Assembly: GCF_026745355.1 (NCBI RefSeq)
Contig: NC_079206.1
Coordinates: 21,066,399-21,130,398, forward strand
Origin: Beta vulgaris subsp. vulgaris
Lineage: Eukaryota > Streptophyta > Magnoliopsida > Caryophyllales > Amaranthaceae
Direction of reading: 5' to 3'
DNA length: 64,000 nt
The translations under genes and the position numbers were made by a program. Under the pieces are notes generated by a model. The model worked only from the letters and a program-made list of their open reading frames with translations, did not search any database and was not told the origin of the DNA. Positions 23,455 to 35,389 of the stretch are shown here, piece after piece. Each line of letters begins with the position of its first letter. Position 1 is the stretch's first letter.

Positions 23455-24781
23455 TGTTATTTCCCTAGGAACACTACAAGAGGGGGGTGAATTGTAGGTG
23501 TAGAAATAAACGTAACTTTTTGCGGAAATTAAAACTTAAACGAATAAACAAGCTAAGGAACACAAGGGATTTTTACGAGGAAAAACTTCTTGGGCCCAAC
23601 AAGAAGAAACAACCTCGACCACTAGGGATTTTAAACTCAACTCTTTCACTAATTAGGCCAAACAACTTGTTACAACCTAATTCTAACTCGAGCCACACCT
23701 TGAGTTCCTAAACTCAAGTTCCTGAGCCACTGTTCCCTTAACAGCAGTTCCTCTCAACTTCACTCGAAGTTTTCTCACTCATACAAGCTTACTCAAAGCC
23801 TTCTCTCTTACAGAACTTCACTCAAAGTTCCCTTACCCCAAAAACCAAAATACAATTGATCGAAATAAGCTTAGTGGAATTAGAGTAAGAAGGCAAAGAA
23901 CAAATGGCTATTATGAGAGAATGAAGGCACTGACACTTAATTAGTTAAACTCACTTAATTACTTAGTCAGACACGATTTGGAACTTATCTAGACTTCAAT
24001 ATTTATAGTGAAACATAAGAACGTGGGATTAAATCGAGTTCATGTTAATCCATTACCCATGATGTTCCTTCCCCTAAGGAACACGTTTCTACATATCGCC
24101 ATGATCCCATGATCTCTTTGAACGTGGATATGTTTTAGCCACTCTCCTAAAGATAGGAGTTCCTTGAGCTTTATCCGAAAATCAGTTATTTAAAAAATTT
24201 TAAAACTGAATTTTAATCTTTAAGAAAATATATATTTTAAATAAAATCTTCTAAAAACCGGATATTATTTTCTTTTTTTCGAAAACAAAATCTTTTCAAA
24301 AGATTTTCTTTTAAAACTGATTTTTACTTTAAATATAAAACTTTCCTATATTTAGGCATGACTTACTCAATTATAATAACCGTTATACTGCTTCAAGCCT
24401 AAGTCTAGTTCCTTTTACATGTTAAGTTCCTTTAACAGATTCGTATAGTGCCATTTAGTTTGTTCCTCACAAAGGAACAAACTCTCATTCTCAAATATGA
24501 TTACCAATGTTCCTTACCATCTTTACTTGTTCCTTTTACAATGGAACTAGAAAATAAAATGCCTTGCTTTTATTCTTCTTGATCCAATGCTGCTCCAGTA
24601 TCACTTTTGAGAAACATCTTCACTTAGCCTTCGAAATCCTTACTTGACTTCTTTCTTGACTTAGTATTCTCTTTATTCCTTTCAATGATACCTTAGAAAA
24701 TCATACACTTAAATAACTCATTAGTTCACTACTTAGTTTGCATCTTTGTTTCTTTGTCATCATCAAAACTAGGGTTCAACA
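23455..24781 (-). repeat. Copia 5' LTR
   Basis: 1327 bp, TG/CA ended, matching 12391-13744. A minus-strand TATAAATA box at 24000-24007 marks the likely promoter. Compared with the other LTR it has lost many one- to three-base pieces. Confidence 0.92.
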
Positions 24782-24927
24782 CAACTTTTTCCTCAGAAAG
24801 GTGTACTTTAGCCCACATAATCCTCTAACCCATGTACTTTACTTTCATAAACGTGCGTCACTTGTATGGCTAGGATGAAGCCACGTGTCATCTTGGCAGC
24901 CCTTGATTTTTAGGCTACAACAAGGGT

Positions 24928-25262
24928 TGTTTTTGTGAACAATTGGAGTTACTCGTATGAATATATGAGGTTACTCGTATTGATATAGTTACTTTCATAA
25001 ACATTTGGCGTTACTCGTATGAATAAATGAGGTTACTGATATGAATAAATAAGATTACTCATAATATTTCTAGGTTACTCATATAATTAGAACAGGTTAC
25101 TCATATGATTAAATTGGATTACTTATATGATTAAAATGGGTTACTCATAGGATTAAACAAGGTTATGTGTAACAATAGAGAGGGGTTACTTATTTAAATA
25201 AAATGGGTTACTTATATGATTAAATGGGGTTATTTATATGATTAAATGGGGTTACTTATTGT
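24928..25262. repeat. 22-bp minisatellite, right block
   Basis: The GGTTACTCGTATGA-type 22-bp array resumes right after the AGGGT duplication at 24923-24927. About fifteen units are present, the last ones being GGTTACTTATATGATTAAAT variants. It is the continuation of 240-1037, displaced by the retrotransposon stack. Confidence 0.9.
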
Positions 25263-25415
25263 ATTCTCTAACTCTTCTCGGTTAATAATTCATCAACATT
25301 CTACACAACACCATGCCCTTAACCAATACCACACTCCAACAGCATAAAAATCACAACCACTCTAGCCACCCCTTAGATTCTCTCTCCTTCGGATTCATTT
25401 CAACTAATGGAGAAG
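25263..25415. other. Short spacer
   Basis: Between the minisatellite and the Tekay LTR I see only AC-rich unique-looking sequence with no gene or repeat. Confidence 0.5.
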
Positions 25416-27077
25416 TGTAATATCCTCAAGTTTTAATATTATTTAAATAGTAACTAATCTTAATTATTAAATTAAAAGTAATTCAAATTTAGTAATTAAA
25501 AATCACTAAGTTAATGTTAAGTATTTTGCTTAATAATTTATGGTTAATGAAGTGTATAAATTAAATTACTAAAGTCTTGTAGTCAACCTTGCAAGAAATT
25601 TGGGTGTAATACTAAATGTTAATAACAAAATTCTGATGGCCCAATGCCCTATTCTAGGAGCTCAAACAAGTAAAAGAAACTCAAATCAGAATTTGAGCTT
25701 GAAAGCTCCAAAGAAAATAAGAAAGATAAAAGGAGGAAACCCCCTAAGGAGAACCATGGTCAACCGACCACCTCCCCCTACTCCCTCCTTGTTCCCTACA
25801 CTACCTCCCCTATGATGAACCACCATTCATCATCTACCACCATTTTTGTCTCCAGAAACTTGTCTATAAATACCCAGGGGAACTAAGCTTGGAAATCAGA
25901 AATTCAAACCACGAAAAAAATCACAAAATTTCTTCTCCTCTCCCTCCTCCTCTTCTCGGCACCACCGAGCTACCACCACTATGCGCACCACCTTTTGCGC
26001 ACCACCCACTGACCGACGAAATTACGTCAGTCGCTCGCCGGCGACCCACGCCGTAACCGCAGCCCTTTGCTACTCTCTTTCCTCTTTTCTTCTCCCACTC
26101 CTCTATTTTCGTTGCTTGCTCACTGTTGCTGCCGTGGCTTGGACATGCGTGTTGCACCGACGAATGTTGTCGACCTCCCATATTGCCGCCTGCAAGTCAA
26201 CTGGACGTGATAGTTGCCGGAGCTCCTCCTGGTCCTTGATGTGTCGTCCTTGCTCTAAGTAGTAGAGGTAGAGGAAACCCACCCATTTATAAATTAGTTT
26301 TCCCCCCTTTAAATTCAGAACTTTAGCTTTAAAGTTAGCCCAAGTTCACTATTGTAAACTGGTTAGATTAGGCCCAAATTTATTTAGTTAAACCAATTCA
26401 ATGGTTGCATGTTTATTAATTGGGATCAGATCTAACTTTTTATAGTGTTAGTTAAGCTACTTAATATTAGATGGGCAAATGGAGTTAACTTAAAGCTGAT
26501 TTAGTACTTTATTAAGCCATGTTAGTTGAATTTATTAAGTTAAACATAATTGTTAGATGGGTCTAGAAACTAATTTGTTAAGTTAAGTCATCTAACTTAA
26601 TTTAGTTGCTTTGTTATATTGGGCTAAAACGGATTGTTTTGTTGGATTTATTTTAATCACTTGGTTTGGATTAAACCTTTAACTAGTTGGGTTAATAATT
26701 ATGTTAAAGATTAGTTAAAAATGTTATGTTAAACCAATTACCTTCTAGTTCTTATAATATGAAATTTATAATTAAATACTAGGAACACTTCAGTTTGCAA
26801 AATAACTTTATATATAGTTCATAAATATCATAATATATTAGTGGTCATTAGGTTAATGATAATAACTTATGGGTAATTAGGCAAGGAATATTTGTAGTAG
26901 GCACTTTCCTAATATAGTCACTTATAATTTTAATAAGTAACTCACTCTTATGAATGTAACTATTAATTTATAAGCTCATAATATAGTAATATGACTAAAG
27001 GATAAATAATACTTCTAATTTGATTTCAAAATATGTTTATGAACAAGTATATAAAAGATTCCTATGAGCTATTATGT

Positions 27078-27079
<2 letters not shown>

Positions 27080-27153
<74 letters not shown>

Positions 27154-27245
27154 ATAATAATGTACATATTGTGTAATATATATATATATATGTATGTATA
27201 TATGTATGTATGTATGTATGTATATATATGTATATATATATCCAA
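27080..27245. repeat. (TA)n and TATG microsatellite
   Basis: Long uninterrupted TA dinucleotides followed by TATG/TA mixtures. Open frames reading Tyr-Ile across it are artefacts of the repeat. Confidence 0.95.
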
Positions 27246-28299
27246 TTAGTCACGAGAACGTTAAATAAGTTACGACCACATAACTTATAAAATAAGAATC
27301 GTTCTTAAAGAGCACTAACACAAATGTTTTCTATTTAATTATTAACTTATAAAATACTTGTACTGAAATTAAAAGAACTCGTTCCTCGGAGCTCAGTAAG
27401 GACGATATCAAGGACATAAAAAGGGGATTATCATACTGCAATTGAGGTAACAACTACTGCTAGTACCCGCAATTCCTTTGAAATGCGTTTTATAATATGC
27501 TACTAAGATGATGATTTATGAACATGTGTTACTGAGTTGCAGGATTATTATTACATGTTTTGATTACGTATCCTAAGATTTATATGATTCTAAAAGACTG
27601 AAAGATACGAGTTACAGAAGCATACTGGTCACTGAAAATGATACTGTGTATGCGATGTTAATGGAGGTAACTGAGTTACTGAAGTACATTGATCATTGTT
27701 CAAGTAAAAGAAACGTAACATGATAAACTAAAGTGAAAGAACTGGTTAGTTGTACCTACTGACTAACTGAAGGTCGTGCACGTACCGTACTGTTTACTGA
27801 GGCACTGGCCCGCTACTGTTTACTGGGGCACTAGCCCACTACTGTTTACTAGTGTAGGGTTATTCCCGGGGCCAAGGCCCTTGCACAGTGGTGCATACAC
27901 ATACTGGGAGATGTCCCAGCACTGACTAATGTACATCAACCAGAGTAAAAACTGATAAAATGGAATCATGGAATATTAAAGTGAAGTTGAATGAATATTG
28001 CTTTCATAAATTTTTTAATTGTTCTATCCTTCTATTTGCAAATAAAATGAATTGAAATGGATTTACATTGCTAGAGTAGCTTGTTACTGAGCCTCGGCTC
28101 ATAACGTTTTGTATTTATGTTTTAGGTACTGCTGGGGACGATGGTACTGCGTAGTGGCAAGGATTACCACCTTATTAAATCATCTAGTAATAGTAACTGG
28201 TAAGGTTAACTTATCTAGAATGTAAGATCATATACTTTAACATAAGTTATCACTGTTATATCAAGTATCGTTAACGTTCTTTGTTTTAATATACACTAG

Positions 28300-28565
28300 G
28301 GGAAAAAAAGGAAGGGCTGCGCTGGAAGGGCTGCTTTTTCTTCAAAACGCAGCCCTTCTTTCTTGTAGTGCTGCGGTTTTGTAGAAAACCGCAATCCTTT
28401 ACAAGAAGGGTTGCGCTTGACTAAAACACGCAGCCCTTCTTACATAGAAAGGGCTGCGTTTTTTAGTCAAGCGCAACCCTTTTTAGTGAAGGGTTGCACT
28501 TGTAAAAAAACGCAGCCCTTCTGTTACGAAGGGCTGCGCTATTTTTGACGAGCGCAACCCTTCCT
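28300..28565. repeat. CACTA left subterminal repeats
   Basis: Short units AAGGGCTGCG and AAGGGTTGCG alternate in both orientations, joined by A/T-rich linkers such as TTTTTAGTCAAGCGC. In CACTA elements such repeats bind the TNPA-type protein. The two versions differ at a CTG site, where CHG methylation would favour C-to-T change. Confidence 0.85.
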
Positions 28566-28669
28566 TATCTTTTTTTTTATTAAATAATGCGCGCGTGTAC
28601 AGTATACCCAAGCTAGCATTTCTATTTCCCCCCCATAGAGAAATTTTACGAGCGAGATAAATACCTAAT

Positions 28670-28900
28670 TCGAGTGCACCACCACCTGCCCCACCACCAC
28701 CTTGCGCATCACATTGAACCACCACCTTGCTCCACCACCACGACCACGCATCGCACCACATTGCTCCACCATCACGACCACGCACCACATTGATCCACCA
28801 CCACTGCTGCCCACCACCTTGCTCCATTCTCTCCTCCATTAATTTGAGTGGGTTTGCGCACCACCAGTGCTCCACCACCACCTTGCGCACCACCCACCAG
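28670..28900. repeat. CAC-rich low-complexity tract
   Basis: Words CCACCACCACCTTGC, GCACCAC and CACATTG repeat irregularly upstream of the TNP2 region. The plus-strand frames read His/Pro/Thr-rich and the minus-strand frames Trp/Gly-rich. I take it as a low-complexity leader rather than a gene. Confidence 0.6.
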
Positions 28901-29858
28901 GTGCAGCCGCGACCTCTACCATCACCACTACCTTTCTCTTATCTTCTCTTCTTTTCTCTTCTCTTCTCCACCATTTCAGTGGTTTAGGGTGTGGAGCTCC
29001 TCCACCACTACGCAACGCCACCACCCACAAGCGGCAACAAGATTAAGTATGAATTAATCTTGTTTTTAAGTTACTTTTGTTTTTCTTAATTGAATTAAAT
29101 GATTAATGTGCAATGTGGGTTTTGTTAATTGTAGGAAGAAGAGGCTAAGGAAGGCAAATAAAGTTCCAACTATTTCTTCTCTCTTCATTGCTCGTGTTAA
29201 GAGGTAACTAGTTTAATTTCGTTGTCTTTTTTGTTTGATTTAATTTGATAATGTGACAAAGTTGTCATGTGCTTCAAATTGATTAAGTTATGATAATTTA
29301 TTGATGTATATATGTATTTTTTATAATGTATGTATATTTCTAGATATGAGATTGTATGAAAACGCAATGTAATTTATCTATGAAATCTATAAGTTGTTTG
29401 AATCATCATCATATGCCTAGATACCCGTTTAAGACTTACTCATTGAATAGTCCCCGATTTGGGACTGTTCTTGGACGTTTGATCTCACTTAGGTGGTGAA
29501 TGTGTGTCTTTTTTTCAATTCTGAGGAAATTCTTGACTTATCGTTTCTTTACATTGTTCTCTGGGTACATATGTAGATAAGCAATTATCTACATTGTGTA
29601 CTTGGAGAACTGTAGGGAAATGCTGCCGGATTTTCCTTAGAATTGAAAAGTTGGCATATATTCACTAGTGAGATTAGAGTCCAAGGATGGGTTAGGTTGG
29701 AGTGATAAGGACCTTCGTGCATGCATACAATTGAACATGTCACTATCTTAGCTTGTTATACGTGTGTGATTTGAATATGTGAGTGTATGTACTTTAATAA
29801 TGATTGATGCATTATAATGAATGTTGTGTTTAATTATTAGAGGTGGTCTTCTTGAATG

Positions 29859-31845
29859 AGATGGATCGTACTTGGATGTATGGTAGTCGTGAATCGATTG
29901 AGTTTGTGAATGGGTCTCGGAATTCTGTAAATGCATTAGAATATCAAACATCCTCTGGAGCAGTCGACTTTTATTGTCCTTGTTTGATTGTAGAAATGTG
30001 AGCAAGGTTAGTAGTATACATGTGGTTAGGGAGCATGTCTTTCGCCGTGGGTTTAGGCTTCAATACCACGTATGGTTTGGCATGGTGAGCAGGGGAGGTA
30101 TATAGGAAGCTCTGGAGTAAAGAATGATGTATGTGAAGAAAAAAGAAGGATGATGATTAGGGGATGAGAATTTGGATGATGAATTTGGAGATGATGATAG
30201 GGATCGGTAGACGAGATGATACACGAGGTTGAAGATCAGTCGTGTAGACGACCTCGTATTTTTGAGTCTATGTCTAGGCTCTGAAAAGCCGTTGTATCCA
30301 GGTTGTACAAAGTACACCAAACTTTCCGCGGTGGTAACACTGTTCAACATTAAGTCGAACGCTGGTTGGACGGACTCTAGTTTCACATCGTTGTTGGAAG
30401 TTTTAGCTGAGATGCTCCCTGATGGAAATGAACTGCCAAAGTCGTACTATTATGCGAAGAAGCTGATGTGTCCTTTGGTTTAGAGTACGAGCGGATACAT
30501 GCTTGTCCTAAGATTGTGTGCTTTATCGTAATGAGTATGAGCATTTACATGAGTGTCCACGTTGTGGATTGTCGAGGTACAAGCGTGAAGGAGCTGGAGG
30601 TAGTGAAGGACCACCAGCAAGGTGTTGTGGTATCTACACCATAATACCTAGATTTAAGCGCATGTTCTCAATTAAAAGGAGATGCGAAGAATTTGAGGTG
30701 GCATGCAGATCGTAGGAAGAAAGACGGTCTGCTCAAGCATCCGGCTGATTCTCCTGAGTGGAAAACTATCACAGGGTGCATAAGTCATTTGGTAATGAGG
30801 ATAGGAATCTGAGGCTTGGATTATGTACGGATGGCATGAACCCTTTTGGCAATCTCAGCTCGCAGCATAGTCATGGCCAGTAGTTTTAGTGGTTTAAACT
30901 TGCCTGCTTGGTTGTGCATGAAACGCAACTACATGATGCTGTTGCTTCTTATATCGGGGCCCAAACAACCTGGAAATGACATAGATGTGTACCTCTAGCC
31001 GCTTGTTGAAGATTTACAGAAGATGTGGAACGAAGGAGTGTTAGTATTTGATGCGTATGCTAATGAGAGTTCACTCTGCGTGCCATGCTTTTTTGTACTA
31101 TGAACGATTATCCAGCTTATGGGAACTTATCTGGGTATAAGCCTAAAGGAAAACAACCTTCCCGATTTGTTTAATGACATGAAATCTACACACCTTAAGG
31201 GCTGCAAACATGTGTATATGCGCACACGAAGGCTCCTCAGCCGCGACCATCCCTATCGGTTTAAGAAGAAGGCATTCGATGGGACGGTTGAAGAAGAAGT
31301 TGCTCATAGACCATTAACTGGTACTGAAGTTTATAATCAGGTGAAGGGCATTGAAACAGTCTTTGGTAAACCTGCTAATGAGGTTGATCGACCTACAGGA
31401 TTATGGAAAAAGGAGTCCATTTTTTTGGAAACTCCCATATTGGAAAGATCTAAAGGTCATACATTGTTTGGATGTCATGCACATAGAGAAGAATGTTTGT
31501 GAAGCTATTCTCGCGACACTTATGAATATTTTGCGCAAGACAAAAGATGTTAAGGCGTCACGACTTTAGTTGGAAAAACAGGGGCTTCGACCAGAGTTAT
31601 GGGCTCAGAAAAGGGACGGAAGGAAGAAGAAAATAGCGGAGGAAAGGGTTGATGATGAAACTCAGAAAAGTAAAAAGAAGGTGGAGGATGCGGAGAATAA
31701 TTATTTGCCACCAGCTTGCTACACGATGTCGCGTGCAGAGGAACGGATTTTTTGCGAGTCATTGTATAGCATTAAGGTCCCAACTGGCTACTCATCGACC
31801 CCCTTTTTACCTATCCAGAAAATAGTGTGGAAGATGATGTGAATA
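29859..31845 (+). pseudogene. CACTA TNP2-type transposase, decayed
   Basis: Starts with a transposase-associated domain (MDRTWMYGSRESIEF, then FYCPCLIVEM) at 29859. It continues with PLYPGCTKYTKLSAVVTL (about 30290-30350) and EMLPDGNELPKS, DCVLYRNEYEHLHECPRCGL near 30510-30575, LCTDGMNPFGN near 30820 and PYWKDLKVIHCLDVMHIEKN around 31430-31490. The final piece ends with LPPACYTMS and SLYSIKVPTGYSS. These blocks are in TNP2 order, so identification is firm. At least eight frameshifts or stops are present, and the usual C-terminal DUF4218-type part is not found. TNP2 would cut and join the element ends. Confidence 0.88.
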
Positions 31846-31991
31846 TGTCGGAGAACTATATGTGTGTAGATCACACGGAAGGGATACATGTACTTTAGGA
31901 TCCTAAGAAACGGCGGAAGGTCAATAAATCATGAGACATAAACTCAGGTCTGTGTAATTTCTCCAATTTGTAACTATTGTGTAGATTTTTA

Positions 31992-32325
31992 AGCCTATTT
32001 TTGCCTTTTCGCACCGAAATCGTACTTATCGAGTCATTTAACCCCAAATTCTCTTTGAACATGCTTATATGAGGTATAATGTAACTATTGTGTAGAGTTA
32101 TAGGCTTGCATTTGTTGTTGGTTGCATTTCGAGAACGAAAAGGGCATATTGGGCCTATTTTTGCCTTTTCGCTCCCAAATCGTACTTATCGAGTCATTTA
32201 ACCCCAAATTCTCTTTGAACATGCTTATATGAGGTATAATGTAACTATTGTGTAGAGTTATAGGCTTGCATTTATTGTTGGTTGCATTTCGTAAAAATAA
32301 ATTTGATTTTAGGCCTATTTTTAGG
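31992..32325 (+). repeat. 160-bp tandem repeat, first array
   Basis: Two full copies and the start of a third of a unit beginning GGCCTATTTTTGCC (starts 31992, 32152, 32312). Landmarks in each unit are TCATTTAACCCCAAATTCTC and TATAGGCTTGCATTTG. The same unit recurs at 36166-36790. The third copy breaks into the C-rich tract. Confidence 0.9.
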
Positions 32326-32333
32326 CTTTGCAC

Positions 32334-33120
32334 AGCACACCTCCCCTCCCCCCACTACTGCCCTCCCCTCCCCACACCCCACCCCACTTCCTTGCACCCC
32401 TCCCCTCCCCTGCACCCTGCCCACTACACAGCCACCTCCACTCCCCTCCCCTCCCTGCCCCTGCACACAGCCCCATCCCCTCTCCTCCCCTCCCCACTGT
32501 TGCTTCCCCTGCACACAGCCTCCTCCCTTCCCCTCCCTACCCCTGCACACAGCCCCCTCCCCTCCCCACTGTTGCTTCCCCTGCACACAGCCTCCTCCCC
32601 TCCCCTCCCTGCCCTGCACACAGCCCCCTCCCTCCTCTCCCCTCCCCACTGTTGCTGCCCCTGCACACAGCCCCTCCCCTCCTCTCCCCTCCCACTGCTG
32701 CTGCCCTTGCACACAGCCCTATCCCCTCCCCTCCCTGCCCCTGTACACAACACACTGTACAACCCCCTCCCCTCCCTTCCCCTACACACAGCCCACTGCA
32801 CAGTCCCCTCCCCTCCCTATTGTTGCTGCCCCTACACAGCCCCTCCCCTCCCACTGCTGCCCTCACACAGCCCCTCCCCTCCCCACTACTGTTGCCCCGC
32901 ACACAGCCCCTTCCTCCCCTCCCTGCCCCTCCCCTCCCTTCCCCTCCCTGCCCCTGCACACAACCCCTACACACACATTCCCCTCCCTGCCCATGCACAC
33001 AACCCCCTGTACACAGCCCCCTCCCCTTCCTACGGCTGCTGCACACCTTCCCCTCCCCACTGTTGCTGCACACCCTCCCTTCCCATCCTCCACTGCCCTG
33101 CTACACAACCCCCTCCCCTC
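32334..33120. repeat. Long C-rich tract
   Basis: About 790 bp of CCCCTCCC, CCTGCCCCTGCACACAGCC and CACTGTTGCTGCC words in irregular tandem. The plus strand is almost free of G, so all three plus frames, and much of the minus strand, are open. This is compositional and not coding. The G-rich complement could form quadruplexes. Confidence 0.85.
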
Positions 33121-33174
33121 AATGTGAATTTTAATTTTTTTTATTAATGCGTATATTTGTACAATTTCAGGGAC

Positions 33175-35129
33175 ATGGCGGAGGTGCATATGGATACGAG
33201 TGCGGAACAGACTACCGAGGATGGGTCTTTCGATATGAGAAAGGAACAGGGTAAATTGGTTCGAACTCGCCATGAAGAAATAGATGCACAAATGCCTAGG
33301 AAGTCATTGGCAACGAAAAAGAGAAAAGGAAGGGTATCTACAAAGTCACTAGGGAAACACACCCTAATGACTTTGGAGTACGATCATTTGGGGCAACCTT
33401 GTGGAAAATGGCGTCAAAAGTATGCCATGCAAGTTGGCATTTGCATGCATAAACTCTCCATTCTCCACTCATGGAAAGAGGTGCCCGAGACTTTGATGAA
33501 GTGTATTTCGGAAGATACTATGGTAAGCTTCGCGTACAATAACGTTTAGATTCTTAATTATTTAGTTAAATATATGTGTAATATTTACTAATTTGTGAAC
33601 TACGTTTTTTGTAGAATCAATTCAATATCGAAGATGATGAAGCCAAGAAGAATGTGTTTCTATCCGCGGTTGGCCAGAGATTCAGAGATTTCAAGGCTAA
33701 GTTAGTGTCTGGGTGGATCACTAAGCGGAGAAAAGTAGTGGGTACAAAGAAGAAGAACATCTACGGCGGAGAAACACAAGCCGGTTCTGAGGCTTCACCG
33801 GACACATCATCTGCACCCTCCAAGTTACCATATCATATATGGAGGAATATCAAACCTGAAGACTGGGAAGCATTTGTTGCCAAAAAAACAACCCCATAAG
33901 CTATTGTAAGAATATTTTATTAAGACTTAATACACTTAGATCCAGTATTATTGTATAACGCCATACCTAATAACCTTTGTTTATAATTGTGTGTTTTAGG
34001 CAACTCGTGAGAAAACTAGCGCGAGTGCAAAAGCTAGGAAGTATTATCATCATCTGGGTGCTCACTCGTACGGTCAGGCAAGAGATAAGTGGATGTTCAG
34101 CCATTACCCCACGATAGGGTCGACAACAGCAACGAGGACTAGCTCAACGACGATAGTAGCACAGCCTCGGCAACCAGATAGAGTCCTCGATTGGTGGTGT
34201 TCGATGCATGGGGTTGACAAAAAGGGACAAAGATTCTTGCCTGATCCCGGAACACAACAGATATCCAACGCCATTGTAAGTACAGATTATATTGTTATAT
34301 AAGGTATATATAATATAACTTGTGCGCTCACGAGCATTTCTCTCTTATCCTTATGTAGATTGACTTCAAGGAAAAGGAGGCAACTGGTGAGTTCACTCCT
34401 AAAGGACACATTGATGCATTGCACGAGACTTTAGGATGGGACCACTATGGACGTGTGAGGGGTGTACGAGGTTTTGCCTCGGGTTGAGAAAGGTATATGC
34501 TGATCAATACACTACAACGACAAAATCGAGTTCAAGTAGTGTGAATTCGGCAGCTTCAGTAGATGTGGAGGCTATGAAAGCTGCAATTCGGGAGGAGCTC
34601 AGAGAGGAGATGACACGGAATTTCAACGCCATTTTGGAGCAAATGGGTTTACCGACTTTTGGTGCATTCAAGAAGGGTAGTGTTATTACACCTAGGCAGC
34701 CTGATCCAGTTGTAGTACCGGAGTTGAAGGTAATCACTTAATCCCTTTGTTTTGTTAAACAACTATTGTTCTTAAATGCATGAAATTATTACTATATATA
34801 TTTTGTTTCATAGACTAACTATAAATAGAGTTTTTTTTTTAAAGGAAGAGACACCATGTGAACTATTAGCTCGAGGAGATGGTTATGCTAGTTTCATTCT
34901 CGTAGCGTATGGCCATGCACAACCCCCTAGTGACCGGGTACGATTGCACAACCAGTCAGGGGATGATATTCACTATGTGCTCAGCGTCAATGGGATTGTG
35001 TCTGGTTTCGAAGAGTTACCTCTTCCGTTGCCGAAGCCAGAAGTTTGTCTACATTCACTGAGTGATGCCCTTGGCAGTTATGTTCTATGGCCGCGTGCAT
35101 TGGTACGGTTTTCAGATGAAGTACAATGA
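33175..35129 (+). pseudogene. CACTA TNPA-like gene (Transposase_24 type)
   Basis: The ATG at 33175 follows a splice acceptor (ATTTCAGGGAC). Exon 1 (MAEVHMDTSAEQ to CISEDTM) ends at GTAAGC near 33522. Exon 2 starts after TTTTTTGTAG near 33615 (NQFNIEDDEAKKNVFLS) and ends near 33905. Exon 3 starts after GTTTTAG near 34000 (ATREKTSASAKARKYYHH) and ends at GTAAGT near 34276. Later exons include a likely coiled coil (VDVEAMKAAIREELREEM) and a block at 34845-35129 (PCELLARGDGYASF to LWPRALVRF) typical of En/Spm TNP1-like proteins. The product would bind subterminal repeats. A stop in exon 2 and a frameshift near 34480 suggest it is damaged, or that my exon model is imperfect. Confidence 0.72.
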
Positions 35130-35141
35130 TTAACATAACAT

Positions 35142-35143
<2 letters not shown>

Positions 35144-35184
<41 letters not shown>

Positions 35185-35193
35185 AATAATATA

Positions 35194-35225
<32 letters not shown>

Positions 35226-35335
35226 ATAATATATATAATATATATAAATATTATATATATATAATATAAATATAATATATATATATATAATTATATTATT
35301 ATATAATATATATATATATATATATATATTCATAT
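35144..35335. repeat. TA-rich microsatellite
   Basis: Nearly pure TA, TATATT and ATAATA repeats between the TNPA-like exons and the protease-like exons, probably intronic. No coding content. Confidence 0.95.
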
Positions 35336-35389
35336 ACATATGCCTTAAGTAGTTTTCAATTCAACTTCTATAATAAGTAAGTTTTCTTT

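Larger units (their letters stand above)
12391..24781 (-). mobile_element. Ty1/Copia LTR retrotransposon, SIRE/Maximus-like
   Basis: The element is 12,391 bp, flanked by CAACT at 12386-12390 and 24782-24786. Its LTRs are 1354 and 1327 bp, both TGTTATTT...TTCAACA. The primer-binding site TGGTATCAGAGC matches initiator tRNA-Met. The gene order is gag, protease, integrase, RT, RNase H, which is Copia order, followed by a long extra ORF before the 3' LTR. Large size, long LTRs and the extra ORF point to the SIRE/Maximus group. A Helitron has inserted into the region between integrase and RT. Several frameshifts are present. Confidence 0.88.
1043..24922 (-). mobile_element. Ty3/Gypsy LTR retrotransposon, Tat lineage
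   Basis: This element has LTRs of about 610-620 bp, a primer-binding site starting TGGCGCC, a purine tract, and gag-protease-RT-RNase H-integrase in that order on the minus strand. Its own length is about 11.5 kb once the nested Copia element is subtracted. Two RNase H-like regions in tandem and a separate opposite-strand gene between pol and the 3' LTR are known features of Tat-type elements such as Retand and Grande, which is why I assign this lineage. Gag has in-frame stops and pol has several frameshifts, so it is not autonomous now. It inserted into a 22-bp minisatellite and was itself invaded by a Copia element at 12391. Confidence 0.88.
11904..24922 (-). repeat. Tat element 5' LTR, split by the Copia element
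   Basis: The LTR consists of 11904-12390 plus 24787-24922, about 623 bp once rejoined, and matches the 3' LTR at 1043-1651. The Copia element with its CAACT duplication accounts for the interruption. A minus-strand TATAAAAG box lies at 12314-12321. The insertion separates the presumed enhancer part (right piece) from the TATA box, which should silence the element's own promoter. Confidence 0.9.

Noticed and set aside
27064..27249. Tyr-Ile repeat frame
   Set aside because: Translation of a TA/TATG microsatellite.
28483..29057. Trp/Gly-rich and Pro/His-rich frames on both strands
   Set aside because: Caused by CCACCACC-type low complexity in the CACTA leader; no domain, and the frames mirror each other.
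32248..33147. Three overlapping plus-strand frames of 268-299 codons and further minus-strand frames
   Set aside because: They arise because the C-rich tract lacks stop codons in most frames. The translations are Pro/His/Leu or Gly/Arg/Glu low-complexity with no domain.
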